A stretch of DNA of 39,514 bases, from the NCBI RefSeq assembly GCF_900659865.1, contig NZ_LR213796.1, positions 1 through 39,514 on the forward strand, written 5' to 3'. Positions 1 through 8,106 of the stretch are shown in pieces. The position numbers and the translations under genes are program-made. The notes under the pieces are model-generated. The model was not told where the DNA came from. It did not search any database and saw only the letters and a program-made list of their open reading frames with translations. This DNA is from Hyella patelloides LEGE 07179 (GTDB taxonomy: Bacteria; Cyanobacteriota; Cyanobacteriia; Cyanobacteriales; Xenococcaceae). The number at the start of each line of letters is the position of its first letter. Within the stretch, counting starts at the first letter, position 1.

Positions 1-2341
1 GGTTAATATTGCCTCGATTTCCTGTATTAACTTTGGCTTCGATTATTGCAGAATCATCTAAATTTAATTCTGTAGCAGTAATGTTTAAATTACCAGAGTT
101 TCCTTTACCTAAGCTGCTAACAGAAATATTACCCCGATCTGTTACATTGAGAGTATCAGTATTAATATTTATTGTCCCAGCATCAGAATCACCTTCACTC
201 AAAGTAGATATACTTGAGGAAAATAATTTTAGTTCGACATCAAAAGTAGGTTCTTCAAAAAAATCACTAGTTAAAGTACGAACTTCTTCAAAAATAGCAC
301 CAGTCACATTAATATTTTTAGCTTGTATATTAATATTTCCAGCCTTACCTTGTCCGAAAGTACTAGCACTAATGAAACCACCATTAATTAAAGTTAAATT
401 ATTAGCAATGATATCAATATTACCACCATTACCACCATTAAAATCCAAACCACTAGGATTTCTAGTTGCTTCAAAAACACTGGAACGAATACCACCAGTT
501 CCTCCAAACTTTCCTTCATTATTACCTTGAATTTCCAAATTATCAGCACGGATCGAGATATTTGCCGAATTTCCTTCTCCAAAAGTACTTGTCTCAATTA
601 CACCTGCGGAAATACTAAGATTAGCAGCCTCAATATCAATCATCCCACCATCATCACCACCCGCAGAATTGAAAATATCAATTTTACTATTTTCTATGGT
701 CAACCTTTTAACCTTGATTTCTAGATTATTTTCAGTAAAACTTGCGACATTAGCTAATGATATTTGAGCATCGTCCTTAACTAATAAATTATCTGCTGTA
801 ATCTTGAAACTTCTACTATTATCTGTATCTACATTAATATTACTTCCAAAAATAAGACTGGAATTACCTTCGTTTGATTCTCCTCCTAGTTCGATATTAT
901 TAGCTGTCAAAGAAATATTACCACCATCACCACTACTATTAAGCTGAAAACTGCTTATAATCCCACCATCTTGCAAGAGTAAATTGTCGGCGATGATTGT
1001 TAAATTTCCTACTTTCCCTTGACTTAAATTATTTAGACCAATTAACCCTTGTTCGCTAACTGATACTACCGAAGCACTAATGCTAATATCACCTGAGTTT
1101 CCCTTTTCCCCTAATGAATCAGCGAATAATCCAGTAGAATACCCTTGAGTAAGAGGATTATCTGTGATTTTGATTTGATTAGCAATAATCTCAATATTTC
1201 CTCCATTACCATCCCCAATTACGCTATTGGAGATAAAAGCGTTCTTACTAATTTCTAATTGTCTTGTTTCAATATTGATATCTCCGTTATTTCCTGTAGC
1301 ACCTGATTCTATATTCTTGAAAATAGCACTAGGGAATAATCCTTCTTGTGTTCCAATAATGTTTACGGAATCAGTAGCAGCGATCTTAATATCTCCTCCA
1401 TTTTCTGCACCTATAGTGCTGCTAATAATTGCTGAGTTTTCTAATAAAGAAATGTTTTTGCCTTGTAGCTGAAGATTACCACTACCATTACCACTTACGT
1501 CGATAGAAGATGCTTGAGTAATATTAATATCTTGAAAATCAGTAATTGCTTCATAATCAAAGCTAAAACCATCTTCACTAGGAATTATGGAAACACTTCC
1601 AGTTTCTACACTTCCTAACTCAATTCTCCCTTGTTCTGCTGTCAGATTTCCTTGAGTTAGATTAATTTCTCCGCCAATAAGAGCGAGAGTATTTCCTGAG
1701 TTGACTTCTAATCCTTTTGGTCTTAAATCCCGATTTATACTAAAAGGAAATGGTTCAAAGGTTAAATTATGTCCTGTACCTTTTACTTCTATAGCTCCTG
1801 GATTATTACCTACTTGCAATCCCACAGGAATATTGATTGTTAATAGTGGTGGTGCTTCTGGGTTAGATGCACTGTAAGCAAAACCGTTATCAAAGATATA
1901 ACTATCTGCTGTGGTGGCTATAAACGAACCATTAACATCTAAAGCTGCATTTTCCCCAAATATTATTCCGTTAGGATTAAGTAAAAATAAATTAGCTGCA
2001 CCATCTACCCCTAAAACACCGAAGATCTCTGAAATATTAGTTCCTGTAACGCGAGTCAAGATATTAGCAATACCATCAGGAGAGGCAAAATAAACTCTAC
2101 CACCATCACTAACGTTGAACTGCTCAAAACTATGAAGTAAATTATTATCCCGTATTGCACCTCCTTCAATTAAATCGGCTAAGGCATCTTTGACTGTGAC
2201 ATTGGGAGTAACAATCGAGTTTTCATTACCTAAGCTACTATCTGGAGTTATTTGTGCCTCGCTCGATGAGACGATAAGCAGATTTAATAAACAACTAGAT
2301 ACTAAACTGACAGTCCCAAGCTTATAAAGATAATACGACAT
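1..2341 (-). CDS. Filamentous haemagglutinin-like two-partner-secretion exoprotein (partial, N-terminal ~780 residues)
   Basis: The minus strand is open from an ATG at 2341 to the left edge, so the C-terminus is missing. The protein begins with a signal-peptide-like segment (MSYYLYKLGTVSLVSSCLL, cleavage probably after SSEA). A haemagglutination-activity (TPS) domain follows at about residues 35-170, with the typical stretch NLFLLNPNGIIFGENAALD. Beyond it come many imperfect repeats of the type GNGGNI-I-A-N and LSVSSLGKGNSG, the pattern of a right-handed beta-helix. Proteins of this family cross the outer membrane through a TpsB porin of the Omp85 superfamily and act in adhesion or surface functions. 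No TpsB gene is in the window. No clear Shine-Dalgarno precedes the start, but no alternative in-frame start lies just upstream. The family call is sure; the role is not known. Confidence 0.9.
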   Translation of the reverse strand, partial: MSYYLYKLGTVSLVSSCLLNLLIVSSSEAQITPDSSLGNENSIVTPNVTVKDALADLIEGGAIRDNNLLHSFEQFNVSDGGRVYFASPDGIANILTRVTGTNISEIFGVLGVDGAANLFLLNPNGIIFGENAALDVNGSFIATTADSYIFDNGFAYSASNPEAPPLLTINIPVGLQVGNNPGAIEVKGTGHNLTFEPFPFSINRDLRPKGLEVNSGNTLALIGGEINLTQGNLTAEQGRIELGSVETGSVSIIPSEDGFSFDYEAITDFQDINITQASSIDVSGNGSGNLQLQGKNISLLENSAIISSTIGAENGGDIKIAATDSVNIIGTQEGLFPSAIFKNIESGATGNNGDINIETRQLEISKNAFISNSVIGDGNGGNIEIIANQIKITDNPLTQGYSTGLFADSLGEKGNSGDISISASVVSVSEQGLIGLNNLSQGKVGNLTIIADNLLLQDGGIISSFQLNSSGDGGNISLTANNIELGGESNEGNSSLIFGSNINVDTDNSRSFKITADNLLVKDDAQISLANVASFTENNLEIKVKRLTIENSKIDIFNSAGGDDGGMIDIEAANLSISAGVIETSTFGEGNSANISIRADNLEIQGNNEGKFGGTGGIRSSVFEATRNPSGLDFNGGNGGNIDIIANNLTLINGGFISASTFGQGKAGNINIQAKNINVTGAIFEEVRTLTSDFFEEPTFDVELKLFSSSISTLSEGDSDAGTININTDTLNVTDRGNISVSSLGKGNSGNLNITATELNLDDSAIIEAKVNTGNRGNIN

Positions 2342-2610
2342 AGTACAAGCTATTAATTCATCGTAGATTTATTTTTAACTTAGGTTGCCCAAATTATTCG
2401 ATTTTTAAACACCAGCAATTCTTATTTTGGAAAAAATATCATAATAATGAATTTAGATTTTTCCTCTAACTTTCCAAGTCGTATGCTCGAACTGTTCTGG
2501 AGTTACGCGAAATCCTGAGAAAATAGCGATCGCATCTAGATTTCTTCTCTTTAACTATCGTGAAGATTATAGTAGGACGTGGAATCTCAAAGGAAAAAGA
2601 TTTCACTACA

Positions 2611-5079
2611 CTATCTATTTTGGCAATAATCTAAATCGGAAATTGCCTGAGAATAATAGTCTGCAAGCCATTTATTAAAAACCTCTGTTTCAGCGCGATC
2701 ACGAATAAAAGTATTGATTGTACTGCGCCATTGCGGATCGTCTGCTGGTAAAATCAGCCCATAGTAGTCACAAGTTAGAGGATTGTCAGGAATAGTTTGA
2801 TAGTTTTCTACTTCTAAACCTTGATGATTTAATGCCCCCGCCAATAAAACTGTATCGCTAACAAAGGCATCAATATTACCATTTCTAACGGCTTGTATTC
2901 CTTGATTTCTACCCTCTTCACTTTCATAAAGTACTATTTCTGCATCAGGATATTTTTGTTGTAAAAATTGTTTATTAGTAGTTGCACCCAAGACACCCAG
3001 TTTAACTCCTTGAAGCGAACTATTAATGTCAAGGATAGAAGCGTTGGTATCATTAACTAAAAAACGAGTTCCACTACTAAAAAAGGGATCGGAAAAAACT
3101 ACTCCTTCTTTGTCTGTAACTATGGAATTGGGACCACATTCAAGATGGACTGCTCCTTGTCGTACCAGTTCAAATCTATTGGACAGAAAAGAAGAGGTTT
3201 TAACCACTTTTATGGGAGTAGATGTCTCTAACTCAAGAGTTAGGCGATCGCCTAATGTAGTAGCTAAATCCGCACAATAACCAACCCAATTATTATCATT
3301 GTTGGTATAACCAAAAGGAGCAGCATCAGTTCTCATGGCAACTTTAAGCACCCCCGTTTGTTTGATTTCTGCTAGAATATCACGATTTTGTTCGGGTGTA
3401 ACAGTTACTAATGGTTCGGGAATGGGAGGTGTGGGCGGAGTATCACCATAGGCTAATTCTAATTGCTCTGGTGCTAGAGATTGAATTAGATGTAGTGGTA
3501 ACTTGGAGTCGCTAATACTTTGAGCATAAGCAGCAGTTAAATAAGACTGAGCTTGGGGAAGATCGCGTATATGAGCCTCAAAAAAAGCCAAACTTAAGGC
3601 TTTAAGATAGCTTCTACCTAAATCGGCATTAGAACCTCTCAAAAAATCTACAATTCCTGCAATATTTGCTTCATTAAGAGTCGAAAAATGACTACCATTA
3701 ACAATTGTTGCTAGATACTTGTTAGGAGTAGTTAACCACAAAAAAGGATGTGCCTGTTCTTGAATGAAGGGGGAAACTAAATCCATCGACCCCCCTAAAA
3801 TCAGAGTGGGAACATCAATTTGTTGCATACTTTCGGGTCCCAGTACAGAACTAGTCACAGGATTGAGAGCTACAACCGCTTTTATCCTAGTATCTTGTAG
3901 ATTGTGTTTTCCTGGTGGTAAATTACTGGCACGACACTGCAAGACAACAGAAGCATTCAGAGTAAAGCGATCCTGTTGGCAAAAATGCTTAATTCTGGCT
4001 AAATTAATCGGCGCACCAGAAGCGAGCAAGGCTGTTGTCCCACCAAAAGAATGACCAATTGCCCCAATTTGTGACCAGTTAATTTGCTGTCGAAAATCGG
4101 GATGTTGTTCTAATTGATTCAGCAGATGAGTAATATCTCGCGGACGGCTATAAAATTCCATCGGACTGACATCTACCCCTACTTCTCCATTGAGATAAGC
4201 CTCTTTATATCTACCATTACTACCAGTATGTTCGGGAACAGCAACAATATAACCGTGAGAAGCCAAATGCTCTGCAAGATAGGCAAAATCAGAACTTTCT
4301 GAACCCAAACCATGAGCGATTATCGCTAAAGGTGCTGCACCATTTAGTTGTGTTGGTAGATAAATATCAGCGTTAAGTTCATAGTTTCCTAAAAAGCCCT
4401 CTGGTGTCTGACGTAAATCTTCAACTGGGAAAGTCATGGTTTTTTTGCGTACCTGATATTTTCCTGGTTGACGTAAATCTGGTAACTGTTCCGAGTCTAT
4501 TGGGGGTTGGGAATTGATTTCTATTGTGGCTTGCTCGGCGATCGCTTTTACGGTAGTCTCTTTATAGCGAAAAAAGTTTTCAGTTTCTTCAACTAGAGAA
4601 AAGAGCGAATTGGTGTTTATCTGTATTTCTGCTGTGGGGAAGTGGCGCAGAAAGTTAATTGCCGTTAAACCATCAGGTTCGGCTGCTCCTAAAATCAGGG
4701 CAGAGCGAATCGCATAAAGCCCATTTCTTTCTGGATGAGTATAAACAATATTTCCTAACCGCCTCAGAAAATCTTCTCCCATTGGCATATTAGTTAAGCG
4801 GTAGACGGTTACGGGATCCACAGCCAAATTGGTTTGTAAAATTTGACGGAAGTTTTGGAGAGCTTCTTCATCTAAATGTTGAGCATAATAGGCAAATTCA
4901 GGAGTAATTCTGCCTTCTTGGGCAAAAATATCCAGATCGTCTGTCGATAGATGAAATTCTCCCCAAATTGGTAGTGAAAAACTAATTCTTTCTGCTGCGG
5001 TTACTGGTTGATGTCTAAATCCAGTTATCGTTCCTAAGCTAGTAATGGCGATTGCCAAGAGAAGTTTGAGAATGTTCAT
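2611..5079 (-). CDS. Alpha/beta hydrolase (DUF1400 type) fused to a periplasmic amino-acid-binding (SBP_bac_3) domain
   Basis: One uninterrupted 822-residue protein with three parts. After a signal peptide (residues 1-29, ending VTAAE) comes a DUF1400-like helical segment (about 30-185). An alpha/beta-hydrolase domain (about 205-540) follows, with oxyanion-region AHGLGS (255-260), nucleophile elbow GHSFGG (Ser344), a plausible acid Asp433 (GGSMDL) and His464 (NGSHFS), so the catalytic triad looks complete. A proline-rich linker (PPTPPIPEP, about 548-556) leads to a C-terminal type-3 solute-binding domain (about 565-822) resembling ABC amino-acid receptors (GVLKVAMRTDAAPFG near the start, then GVKLGVLGAT). 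The hydrolase alone is a common exported cyanobacterial lipase/esterase-like protein; the attached receptor domain is unusual. It should act in the periplasm. Substrates of both halves are unknown. No transporter membrane subunit lies nearby. Confidence 0.88.
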   Translation of the reverse strand: MNILKLLLAIAITSLGTITGFRHQPVTAAERISFSLPIWGEFHLSTDDLDIFAQEGRITPEFAYYAQHLDEEALQNFRQILQTNLAVDPVTVYRLTNMPMGEDFLRRLGNIVYTHPERNGLYAIRSALILGAAEPDGLTAINFLRHFPTAEIQINTNSLFSLVEETENFFRYKETTVKAIAEQATIEINSQPPIDSEQLPDLRQPGKYQVRKKTMTFPVEDLRQTPEGFLGNYELNADIYLPTQLNGAAPLAIIAHGLGSESSDFAYLAEHLASHGYIVAVPEHTGSNGRYKEAYLNGEVGVDVSPMEFYSRPRDITHLLNQLEQHPDFRQQINWSQIGAIGHSFGGTTALLASGAPINLARIKHFCQQDRFTLNASVVLQCRASNLPPGKHNLQDTRIKAVVALNPVTSSVLGPESMQQIDVPTLILGGSMDLVSPFIQEQAHPFLWLTTPNKYLATIVNGSHFSTLNEANIAGIVDFLRGSNADLGRSYLKALSLAFFEAHIRDLPQAQSYLTAAYAQSISDSKLPLHLIQSLAPEQLELAYGDTPPTPPIPEPLVTVTPEQNRDILAEIKQTGVLKVAMRTDAAPFGYTNNDNNWVGYCADLATTLGDRLTLELETSTPIKVVKTSSFLSNRFELVRQGAVHLECGPNSIVTDKEGVVFSDPFFSSGTRFLVNDTNASILDINSSLQGVKLGVLGATTNKQFLQQKYPDAEIVLYESEEGRNQGIQAVRNGNIDAFVSDTVLLAGALNHQGLEVENYQTIPDNPLTCDYYGLILPADDPQWRSTINTFIRDRAETEVFNKWLADYYSQAISDLDYCQNR

Positions 5080-5475
5080 TTTTTTGGCTTTAGAAGGCGA
5101 TATGTTAGTGAAATGTTGGCTTTTTTAGAGGAAACATTGTGAATTATTAATTGATTTATTTTCGTGCTTTTAATTAGTATATTTGAATTAATATAATGCC
5201 GAATAATATCTAAAGTAAAGATTTATAAGCAGATGGGTCAGCTAGTTTGCTTCTATTAAGAGTTGCGCTGTAGCTCACAAAGCCTACGGCTTTAGCTATA
5301 ATCCTTAAGCTTTAAGCCTTTTTTAGCAATCGCGCTTATAGCTTCCTTAAAAGGGTCGCCCAGCCCCTCCCAAATTATGGGAGCAACTGTACCGTGGGTA
5401 GTTCCGAAGCTCCTTTCTTGTTGCAAAGCTTATAGCTTATAGCTTATGGCTTACAGCTAATTTACCCACTGAGGT
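5080..5475. other. Intergenic stretch with repeats only
   Basis: No gene is recognisable here. Besides the AGCTTAT array at 5428-5462, the stretch holds a perfect 6-bp hairpin CTCCCA/TGGGAG with a 5-base loop at 5367-5383. That hairpin lies downstream of the minus-strand MFS gene, but it lacks a T-run and is a weak terminator candidate. Confidence 0.6.
5428..5462. repeat. Heptamer tandem repeat (AGCTTAT type)
   Basis: Three exact copies of AGCTTAT followed by two degenerate copies (GGCTTAC, AGCTAAT) in perfect 7-bp phase. It is of the short tandemly repeated heptamer class common in cyanobacteria. It lies in the space between the hydrolase and MFS genes. Confidence 0.85.
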
Positions 5476-5575
5476 CTACCAATAACAAATGTTATATTTT
5501 TCAAAGGCTCGACGAACTTGCAAAAGATACTCTCTGCCAACCATCCACGGTTGTAGTTGAATCCTAATATAAATT
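5476..5575 (-). pseudogene. Remnant of a MscS-type mechanosensitive channel (C-terminal scrap)
   Basis: Read on the minus strand directly after the MFS stop codon, about 30 residues (IQLQPWMVGREYLLQVRRAF, then EKYNICYW and a stop) resemble the last part of the MscS C-terminal domain. There, a V-G-R-E-Y/F...R-V-(R/K)-x-A-(L/F) pattern is usual. Nothing upstream continues the family; the preceding sequence is the MFS gene. It is therefore a leftover fragment rather than a gene. The match rests on a short motif only. Confidence 0.4.
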
Positions 5576-5590
5576 GAACTGATAACTGAT

Positions 5591-6811
5591 TTAGCAGCTT
5601 TGACAAAAAGACTTGATTTGTTTTCTGAGGATGAAAAAGACTAGAGATACTATGAATAAAGCAACTCCCGTAAAGCTATAAGTTCTAGCCAAACCGAGGG
5701 AGTTAGTTATAGGTTGAGAAACAATCGGAGATAAAAACTGACCGAAGAAAAAGAAAGTAGTCAAGCCCCCTAAAGCCCTACCACGTAAAGCATCGGGGAT
5801 AATACTAGATAGCCAAACATTCAGATTGGGCATTAATAAACCAAAACCCAAACCAGCAATAATTAAACCTAGTAAGACAATGTTGTAGCTAGGAGCAATA
5901 CCAATAACTAAATAGCCCACTGCTGCGATCGCCAAAGCCCAGACTACAATACTGACAAAACCCAAACGTTTTTTAACGAAGCCATATCTCAAAGATGCAA
6001 TCGAGCTAGCTAAAGTGGCAGCAGCGATCGCTAAACCCGAAGCAGAAGCACTAGAATTATTGAGATTTTGTAGATAAAACGGTAGCTGTACGGGAATCAA
6101 ATAAAATGCGGTCATGTAAAACAGAGCAATACCATAAATCATTGCCAGCACGACCATCGGCAGACTCTGCTCACTGGTTTGAGATGGAGCTAAATCTTGG
6201 TTCTGATTATGGGTTTTCCGATTGGGTTCATATAAAGTTACAACAATCCCCAATAAAATTGCCCATGCTGAAAAGTAAATCAGAAACGGAAAACGCCAAT
6301 TAAGATCGGCAATAAACCCTCCCACCGAGAGAAATACTACTCCTCCCAGACCCATAAAAGCAGCTTGCAACCCCATAAAGTCTGCCCGTTTTTGACCTTG
6401 GTAATAATCGGCAATTAAGGTAGTAACGCCAGTCATGATACCAGCTACAGATAGTCCTAACACAGCACGACCGACCAAAATTGTCCCCAGGGAATTTAAA
6501 ACAAAACCAGAACCGCCAGCAATTCCATATAGCAGAGTGGAAACAATTAAGAGAGGTTTGCGACCGATGCGATCGACTAATTGACCAGCGAAAAGTCCTC
6601 CAATGGCGATAAATAGGGCGGGAATAGTCAGCACTAAACGAACCAAAAGCTCAGAATTTTCGACATTGGCAAAAAACTCCTGCATCGCAGGAAGAGATGG
6701 GGCGATCGTCGCTCCTGACATCACCGTTAGAGTACTGGTAAGCAGTAAGGTAGCTTTGATGGGGAAAGAATTAGATTGAAGTTGGTTGGTATTAGATGGA
6801 GAATCAATCAT
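5591..6811 (-). CDS. Major facilitator superfamily transporter (drug:H+ antiporter-like)
   Basis: A 406-residue, very hydrophobic protein with about 12 predicted membrane segments, the usual size for a DHA1-type exporter. The cytoplasmic loop between segments 2 and 3 carries the MFS motif A in good form (GQLVDRIGRKP, residues 76-86). A repeat-like second half begins at about residue 215 after a hydrophilic loop (NRKTHNQNQDLAPSQTSEQ). It probably exports small hydrophobic compounds or sugars by proton antiport; the substrate cannot be read from sequence. It is transcribed in the same direction as the RND efflux locus behind it (7512-13047), with a decayed gene in between. The start ATG at 6811 is the first methionine and precedes the first membrane segment by a normal distance. 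Confidence 0.87.
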   Translation of the reverse strand: MIDSPSNTNQLQSNSFPIKATLLLTSTLTVMSGATIAPSLPAMQEFFANVENSELLVRLVLTIPALFIAIGGLFAGQLVDRIGRKPLLIVSTLLYGIAGGSGFVLNSLGTILVGRAVLGLSVAGIMTGVTTLIADYYQGQKRADFMGLQAAFMGLGGVVFLSVGGFIADLNWRFPFLIYFSAWAILLGIVVTLYEPNRKTHNQNQDLAPSQTSEQSLPMVVLAMIYGIALFYMTAFYLIPVQLPFYLQNLNNSSASASGLAIAAATLASSIASLRYGFVKKRLGFVSIVVWALAIAAVGYLVIGIAPSYNIVLLGLIIAGLGFGLLMPNLNVWLSSIIPDALRGRALGGLTTFFFFGQFLSPIVSQPITNSLGLARTYSFTGVALFIVSLVFFILRKQIKSFCQSC

Positions 6812-6903
6812 ATTACTTATATTGAATACTGAATGTTAATCAATTGATAAATGATAAATAGTCTACGAAATACTTACCAGTGAAGTTAAAAATGATTAAT
6901 GAT

Positions 6904-7488
6904 TTAAGAGTCAACAAATTGCTGAAAAACACCTTCCGTCAGCCATTCAGTAGTAGCTTTAAAATTGCGTAGGGGTGTGGGTAGCATTTCTAAGTAGGTT
7001 GCTTGGCGAATCAGATGTCCTGCTTTACCCTTGACTTCAAAACGATCGTAGTCATAACGCAGACCCGAATCTAAACTAACTCGACGTTGTTGTAAATCTA
7101 TGTGAGAAATGCGATCGCGAATAAATAAAATGTCGCTTCCTGCCAATATTTCATCATAGCGAGGCCAAGCTAAATCGATTTTAACCAACGGTCACCGCAG
7201 GCTCCGTCGTGTCTTGACGAGCTACCCAGAGCGCGACGCGCGACGCGAAGCTAGTCCTTTAGGGGAGCGAGTCCTTTAGCATAACGCGGGGTCTCGTCGC
7301 TTTTAAGGCGGAGTAACGGTGACTTCGCTGGTAAGTAGTTCGTACAGTAGAGATTGAAAAATAAATCGCCACTGCGTATCGATTAAAACAACTGGTCGCG
7401 AACATTTTTGCTGTCTTAGATGAAGGGCGGTAAATAGTCCTGTAAAACCACCACCAGCAATTACTATTGGTTTGAGAGAATCATTCAT
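6904..7488 (-). pseudogene. Decayed type II NADH dehydrogenase (NDH-2) with repeat insertion and internal deletion
   Basis: The 5' piece (7488-7303) encodes the FAD-binding start of an NDH-2-like flavoprotein: IVIAGGGFTGLFTALHLRQQ, then FIFQSLLYELLTSEV. Reading is interrupted at about 7189-7302 by repeat DNA containing two AGTCCTTTAG units and CGACGCG. The 3' piece (7188-6904) resumes with WPRYDEILAGSDILFIRDRI. After YDYDR (about 7041) it jumps straight to the family's C-terminal segment (KGKAGHLIRQATYLEMLPTP, TTEWLTEGVFQQF). Some 280 residues including the NADH-binding motif are missing, judged against the usual ~400-450-residue length. The gene cannot make a working enzyme. The hexamer AACGGT flanks the insert on both sides (7187-7192, 7315-7320), but removing one copy would not restore the frame. 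Confidence 0.85.
7189..7302. repeat. Interspersed repeat inserted in the NDH-2 remnant
   Basis: GC-rich block unlike its AT-rich surroundings. It carries GCGACGCGAAGCTAGTCC followed by a second AGCGAGTCCTTTAG unit. Related units occur at 23484-23514 and 32976-33006, so this is a dispersed repeat family rather than coding sequence. Confidence 0.7.
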
Positions 7489-7511
7489 ATCTTATAATAA
7501 ATAGCGATCGA

Positions 7512-7674
7512 TTATTTACAGCGTGAACCTTTGGTGAGATAAGCTAAAGTAAATGTAGTTAAAAGCATCATGGCTAGAGAATAAAAGTAATTGATGCTGG
7601 CTAGAGTCATTATTACTACTAAAAAAATTAGATATTGACGGGCAAAAAAAATTCAGTTTTAACATCTTAATCAT
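7512..7674 (-). pseudogene. Small hydrophobic protein gene, probably frameshifted (53 residues if repaired)
   Basis: From an ATG at 7674 the minus strand reads MIKMLKLNFF and then shifts out of frame in a run of eight T (plus-strand A-run 7644-7651). With seven T the reading continues as ARQYLIFLVVIM, TLASINYFYSL, AMMLLTTFTLAYLTKGSRCK to a stop at 7512. That would be a 53-residue protein with two membrane segments. Without repair, a 32-residue peptide can start at the ATG at 7610. It is the last of a series of tiny membrane proteins following the RND pump gene. No family was recognised; the coding claim rests on the coherent hydrophobic pattern and on position. Confidence 0.35.
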
Positions 7675-7754
7675 TGGTTTTTTACTTTCAATATTTTCAT
7701 TTCTTTGACACTCACACTTAAACTCACACTCACACTCCGCACTACAAAGACTGT

Positions 7755-7967
7755 TTAATCGGTTTCTTCTTGTTCTCGATTCTGCTGCATTGCTTCATAA
7801 CCAACGCCAATGGCAAAACCCACACCAGAACCAACAACGATCGCCACTGGTCGGCGAGATTCTCTTTCGGCAATATGAGCAATTATCACCCCTAATAAAG
7901 CACCAGCTAAAGCTGTCATAATTCCCGAAAAAAATAGCATTCTAAAATTTATCTGACTATTCATCAC
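7755..7967 (-). CDS. Small two-helix membrane protein of unknown function
   Basis: A 70-residue protein with two hydrophobic glycine/alanine-rich segments (about 9-32, LFFSGIMTALAGALLGVIIA; and about 39-58, PVAIVVGSGVGFAIGVGYEA). A charged hinge (ERESRR) separates them, and it ends in a charged tail (QQNREQEETD). Small-xxx-small spacing in both helices suggests helix packing in the membrane. It lies downstream of the RND pump gene on the same strand, between two even smaller hydrophobic reading frames, so it may belong to the efflux locus. I do not recognise the family. Function unknown. Confidence 0.65.
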   Translation of the reverse strand: MMNSQINFRMLFFSGIMTALAGALLGVIIAHIAERESRRPVAIVVGSGVGFAIGVGYEAMQQNREQEETD

Positions 7968-8002
7968 TTTCTACCTTCATATTTACTTATATTGGAGCTA
8001 AA

Positions 8003-8095
8003 TCATAAAGAGATGAAAGACAAAATCAAGATTAAAGCTGTTAGAAAAAATAAACCATTGTTCATCCAGTCATTAAAATTCCATTCTTTAAACAT
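8003..8095 (-). CDS. 30-residue single-span membrane peptide next to the RND pump
   Basis: Starting 11 bases after the RND pump stop codon, an ATG at 8095 opens a reading frame of 30 codons. It reads MFKEWNFNDWMNNG followed by a 16-residue hydrophobic helix (LFFLTALILILSFISL). The layout is a short amphipathic, aromatic-rich N-terminus and one membrane helix. It resembles the small accessory peptides of RND pumps in general layout (compare AcrZ of E. coli), although no sequence similarity is claimed. No Shine-Dalgarno is visible; translational coupling to the pump gene is possible given the short gap. Too short for routine gene calling. Confidence 0.45.
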   Translation of the reverse strand: MFKEWNFNDWMNNGLFFLTALILILSFISL

Positions 8096-8106
8096 TTTAT
8101 TAGTTG

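Noticed and set aside
9-530. Plus-strand open frame of ~170 codons
   Set aside because: It lies antisense to the well-supported haemagglutinin-like gene; low-complexity and no recognisable protein.
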